Below, in pieces: positions 6,137-7,929 of a DNA stretch of 7,929 bases. Location of the stretch: NCBI GenBank assembly GCA_022848785.1, contig JAJISK010000044.1, positions 1 through 7,929 on the forward strand. Direction: 5' to 3'. Positions within the stretch are counted from its first letter, which is position 1. The number at the start of each line of letters is the position of its first letter. The position numbers and the translations under genes were made by a program. The notes beneath the pieces are model-generated. The model saw nothing but the letters and a program-made list of their open reading frames with translations. It had not been told where the DNA came from and searched no databases. Source of the stretch: Thermoplasmatota archaeon. GTDB lineage: Archaea; Thermoplasmatota; Thermoplasmata; RBG-16-68-12; JAJISG01.

Positions 6137-6673
6137 ATGTCAGGAGGGACCTTTGAGCGCGAGCTCAAGGGAGTACTCCGTGGCGACGAGAAAGTCCTCG
6201 AGCGGGTGACCAAGTCCTGCCCGCCCGAGGAACGGGACGCCTATTGGAGAATCCTCGACCGGCCCTTCACGGTCCTTCGAGCGGCCGGATCCTTGGGGAT
6301 CGACCTCGTGGCCCTCCGCGGGGATGTTTCCTTCCCCATCGAAGTGAAGGCGTCCAAGAGCAAGACACTCTGGTTGAGCAACACAAAGCGCACGATCGAG
6401 CAAGCCAAGGACCTCCTGGAGGAGTGTGCTCGCTCGGAGCTCTTGCCTCTCTATGCCTACCGTCGAAAAAACGTACGGGGCGACAGTTGGCGCCTCTTCA
6501 CTCTGGATGGAGCCGCCGTCGCCGCTCGTCTCAGGAAATTTCAGCGAAAGATCCCCTCCGCGGACTTGAGCAAGGAGGGAAACCATATCCTTCGGTGGGA
6601 CGAAGGACTGCCTCTGCACGCGTTCATCGACTTCATTGCGGGCGGGGCGGTGGGAGCGCGACCAAAGGGGTAA
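6137..6673 (+). CDS. hjc: Hjc-like archaeal Holliday junction resolvase with an insertion
   Basis: This 178-residue nuclease of the PD-(D/E)xK fold probably cuts four-way DNA junctions during recombination or fork repair. The Pyrococcus Hjc catalytic set E9, R10, D33, E46, K48 maps by hand to E7 and R8 (in FERE), D56 (in GIDLVA), E69 and K71 (in IEVK). The flanking VLRAAGS (46-52) matches VVRSAGS of Pyrococcus. Downstream, LPLYAYRRKNVRGDSWRL aligns with the last core strands. It is longer than the roughly 123 residues of Pyrococcus Hjc because about 25 extra residues (around 17-42, including SCPPEERDAYWRI) separate the E7 helix from the first core strand, and the C-terminal part is also longer (about 61 against 37 residues after the core tryptophan). 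All catalytic residues are kept, so it should be active. A related PD-(D/E)xK endonuclease of another specificity remains possible. It is first in a unit with the 114-residue gene 33 bases downstream. Confidence 0.75.
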   Translation: MSGGTFERELKGVLRGDEKVLERVTKSCPPEERDAYWRILDRPFTVLRAAGSLGIDLVALRGDVSFPIEVKASKSKTLWLSNTKRTIEQAKDLLEECARSELLPLYAYRRKNVRGDSWRLFTLDGAAVAARLRKFQRKIPSADLSKEGNHILRWDEGLPLHAFIDFIAGGAVGARPKG

Positions 6674-6692
6674 AGGCCGCCCGTCCGTAACA

Positions 6693-6698
6693 GGGAGG
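6693..6698 (+). promoter_or_regulatory. Shine-Dalgarno for the 114-residue gene
   Basis: GGGAGG ends 8 bases before the ATG at 6707 in the 33-base spacer after the resolvase gene. It fixes the start and shows the gene is translated from the middle of a longer mRNA. Confidence 0.65.
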
Positions 6699-6706
6699 AC
6701 GCCCCG

Positions 6707-7051
6707 ATGGAATTCGAACGGTTGCCTGAGCCTCTTCAGTTGAAGGAGGAGGTCCTCGAACTCTTCACCAAACACCCCGAAATGCGCGAGGAGGGAGGCC
6801 ACTCCGTCGCCGATCCCATCAGCTATTGGTATGGGAACAAGCTGCCCCGCTACCTCTGGAAGGGGGGTTGGGGGGAGAGGCTGCAAGCGGAAGGCGTTGC
6901 CGAGGACCAGTTCATGCAGACCATCGGCGCCCATCGAATCGGCTTCTTCCGGTGGATTGACGACGAGATGGAGTGGCAGAAGCTGCTGGATTTCATGATT
7001 CTGTCTGCCGCGAAGCTGCTGGAAGGTCAACCGGCGGAAGCGCAGACCTAG
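6707..7051 (+). CDS. Unrecognised 114-residue protein downstream of the resolvase
   Basis: I do not recognise this family. The protein is soluble, without signal peptide, membrane segment or cysteines. It has an acidic, helix-prone N terminus (LKEEVLELFTKHPEMREE), a central aromatic and glycine-rich stretch (ISYWYGNKLPRYLWKGGWGE, about 43-62), and a C-terminal segment with RIGFFRWIDDEMEWQ followed by an amphipathic helix. The high number of tryptophans (five) and tyrosines suggests a folded domain. The gene is supported by a good Shine-Dalgarno, GC-rich third codon positions, and its place 33 bases after the resolvase in the same direction. A 296-residue reading frame on the opposite strand covers both genes but has no recognisable domain and is taken as a shadow. 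Cotranscription hints at a DNA-repair or partner role, which is only inference. Confidence 0.65.
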   Translation: MEFERLPEPLQLKEEVLELFTKHPEMREEGGHSVADPISYWYGNKLPRYLWKGGWGERLQAEGVAEDQFMQTIGAHRIGFFRWIDDEMEWQKLLDFMILSAAKLLEGQPAEAQT

Positions 7052-7204
7052 GCGTCCTTGCGGAGGTTACGTCAGCACTCACGAGGTCGCTCGAAAATCG
7101 ACATTGGTGTATGGGAACGTCTCTCGTGTCTACTGTATCCGAAAGGCCATCCAACGGGTTCATCATGGTCCTACACCTCAGGACCTGGAGGAGGTGGAAC
7201 GTAA
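7052..7204 (+). other. 153-base gap with a possible short upstream reading frame
   Basis: No clear TATA box is seen. One frame stays open from 6999 to the stop at 7215-7217, but has no ATG. The only start candidates are TTG 7104 and GTG 7107. From the latter it would encode 36 residues ending TPQDLEEVERKWDF and overlap the next gene's start by 13 bases. Third positions are less GC-rich than in neighbouring genes. It could be a tiny coupled leader gene, a decayed gene remnant, or chance. Confidence 0.25.
7187..7197 (+). promoter_or_regulatory. Shine-Dalgarno for the 57-residue gene
   Basis: GGAGGAGGTGG ends 7 bases before the ATG at 7205. It is the strongest ribosome-binding site in the window and the main support for the short gene after it. 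Confidence 0.65.
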
Positions 7205-7378
7205 ATGGGACTTCTAGAACGGCTTGAAGAGGTCGATACCAAGCTGGAGGACCTCAGAGAAGCCATCCAGGAGATCCTTGACGACTTCGACGAGACCTAT
7301 GAGGTGCTGAGCGTCGAGGTGGTCGAGGACGAGTACGGGGCCGAACACCTGAGGGCGACCTTCGACCTCCGGGACTAA
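7205..7378 (+). CDS. Small acidic 57-residue protein
   Basis: This short protein starts MGLLERLEEVDTKLEDLREA and ends RATFDLRD. The first 30 residues form a heptad-like amphipathic helix with leucine/isoleucine spacing that could make a coiled coil. The second half (about 32-57) alternates like two beta strands (YEVLSVEVVED and LRATFDL). The composition is strongly acidic. An excellent Shine-Dalgarno and GC-rich third codon positions after the first ten codons support it. I do not recognise a family. Acidic helix-plus-strands mini-proteins of this kind can be oligomerisation modules or regulators, but nothing specific can be claimed. It lies 153 bases after the 114-residue gene, so it may be the last gene of the resolvase unit or have its own promoter. 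It is convergent with the membrane zinc-ribbon gene. Confidence 0.6.
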   Translation: MGLLERLEEVDTKLEDLREAIQEILDDFDETYEVLSVEVVEDEYGAEHLRATFDLRD

Positions 7379-7546
7379 GGCGAGGACTAGCCCCTCCCTC
7401 TTGGCGCAGCCCTCCTTCCCTGGCGCTTCCAAGCCGTGGGCCTGACCGAGCGCGAAGCCCGGTAGCCGGACGAGGTGCCCCGGATGGTGGCTCCCCTCCC
7501 AGGCCCCTTAGGACGCGCCCTCGGGGACGTAAGGGAGGGGGCCGAC

Positions 7547-7929
7547 TTAAGGCATCTCGTGGCCGCAGTGGTTGCAGAACTTCGCATCCATGGGGATGGG
7601 GCGGCCGCAATTCGGGCACACGCGCCCGCCCGCTGGCTGGGGCGCGACCGGCATGGGTGCGGCCATCGCCGGGGCAGCGGGCCGGGGCGATACCACGTTG
7701 CCCAGCTTGATGTAGGCCAGAATCAGGAAGATGCCTCCGATGAGGAAGGCGAAGAAGAGGCCGAGGATTCCTTGGACGAGGGCGGGGTCGCGTGCCTCCT
7801 GATACTGCCCCTCTTCGATCTTGTGGAGCGTGCCCCAGGTCCATACAGCCAGGCCGAGTGCGATTCCCAAGAAGACGCCCTGAAAGATGATTCCGAAGGC
7901 CCCGAAACCAACGGGACCGAAATCAAAGG
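7547..7929 (-). CDS. Two-TM membrane protein with C-terminal zinc ribbon (5' end beyond window)
   Basis: The frame is open to the right edge, so the start lies outside; 126 residues are visible. A start at the internal TTG (7870) would cut into the first hydrophobic helix and is unlikely. Visible order: a glycine-rich TM helix (about 5-30), a charged loop (HKIEEGQYQEARDP, about 35-48), a second TM helix (about 50-74), a flexible Pro/Ala-rich linker (about 80-100), and a zinc ribbon C104-x2-C107-x10-C118-x2-C121. This ends one residue-pair before a short HEMP tail. Such zinc ribbons at the end of archaeal membrane proteins are common and usually face the cytoplasm. The function is unknown; a membrane-anchored binding or scaffolding role is a guess. 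The visible part is probably nearly complete, since the first helix begins close to the edge. Confidence 0.75.
   Translation of the reverse strand, partial: FDFGPVGFGAFGIIFQGVFLGIALGLAVWTWGTLHKIEEGQYQEARDPALVQGILGLFFAFLIGGIFLILAYIKLGNVVSPRPAAPAMAAPMPVAPQPAGGRVCPNCGRPIPMDAKFCNHCGHEMP

Noticed and set aside
6140..7030. 296-residue minus-strand frame covering the resolvase and the 114-residue gene
   Set aside because: Plus-strand genes have Hjc active-site motifs, a TATA box and a Shine-Dalgarno. The antisense product shows none.
7505..7535. Possible hairpin (CCCTTA ... TAAGGG with an inner CCC/GGG) between convergent genes as a terminator
   Set aside because: The outer stem is only 6 base pairs, there is no T-run, and archaeal terminators are mainly T-rich. 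GC-rich spacers give such pairs by chance.
7379..7546. Spacer checked for a tRNA or small RNA
   Set aside because: No T-loop GTTCRA consensus, no acceptor-stem pairing and no promoter were seen on either strand.
7254..7844. 196-residue minus-strand frame overlapping the membrane zinc-ribbon gene
   Set aside because: It is Arg/Pro-rich low-complexity, typical of an off-frame reading of GC-rich DNA. The overlapping frame has TM helices and a zinc ribbon.

Overview
The window comes from a GC-rich archaeon. The evidence is a tetraether-lipid synthase and a geranylgeranyl reductase (both archaeal membrane-lipid enzymes), an archaeal-type aspartyl-tRNA synthetase, an Hjc-family Holliday-junction resolvase, and TATA-box promoters 25-30 bases upstream of start codons, as expected for leaderless archaeal mRNAs. 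A high-GC euryarchaeote, possibly a Thermoplasmatota lineage, is my best guess. The sequence alone does not fix the taxon.

Region 1 (about 1-2982, + strand) is a tightly packed three-gene lipid operon. It holds a radical SAM protein of the tetraether synthase (Tes/MJ0619) family, a 2x[4Fe-4S] ferredoxin whose start overlaps the Tes end, and a geranylgeranyl reductase starting about 4 bases after the ferredoxin. Together they read as a unit that saturates isoprenoid chains and joins their ends to make membrane-spanning lipids, with the ferredoxin as the likely shared electron donor.

Region 2 (about 2983-5901, + strand) holds three genes, each with its own promoter: an MscS-type mechanosensitive channel, aspartyl-tRNA synthetase, and a small protein made of two ACT domains. 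Region 3 (5898-6041, - strand) is a 47-residue zinc-ribbon protein convergent with the ACT gene, their stop codons sharing one CTAG.

Region 4 (about 6100-7378, + strand) starts at a TATA box divergent from the zinc-ribbon gene. It carries an Hjc-like resolvase with an unusual insertion, an unrecognised 114-residue protein with a Shine-Dalgarno sequence, and, after a 153-base gap, a 57-residue acidic protein also with a strong Shine-Dalgarno. Region 5 (7547-7929, - strand) is a two-TM protein with a C-terminal zinc ribbon, cut by the right edge.

The first genes of transcription units have a TATA box and essentially no leader. Several later genes carry Shine-Dalgarno sequences. No RNA genes, CRISPR arrays, insertion sequences or repeats were seen. 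The most interesting points are the Tes-ferredoxin-GGR arrangement, the altered tRNA-discrimination positions in AspRS, the inserted segment in the Hjc homologue, and the uncharacterised small genes after it.
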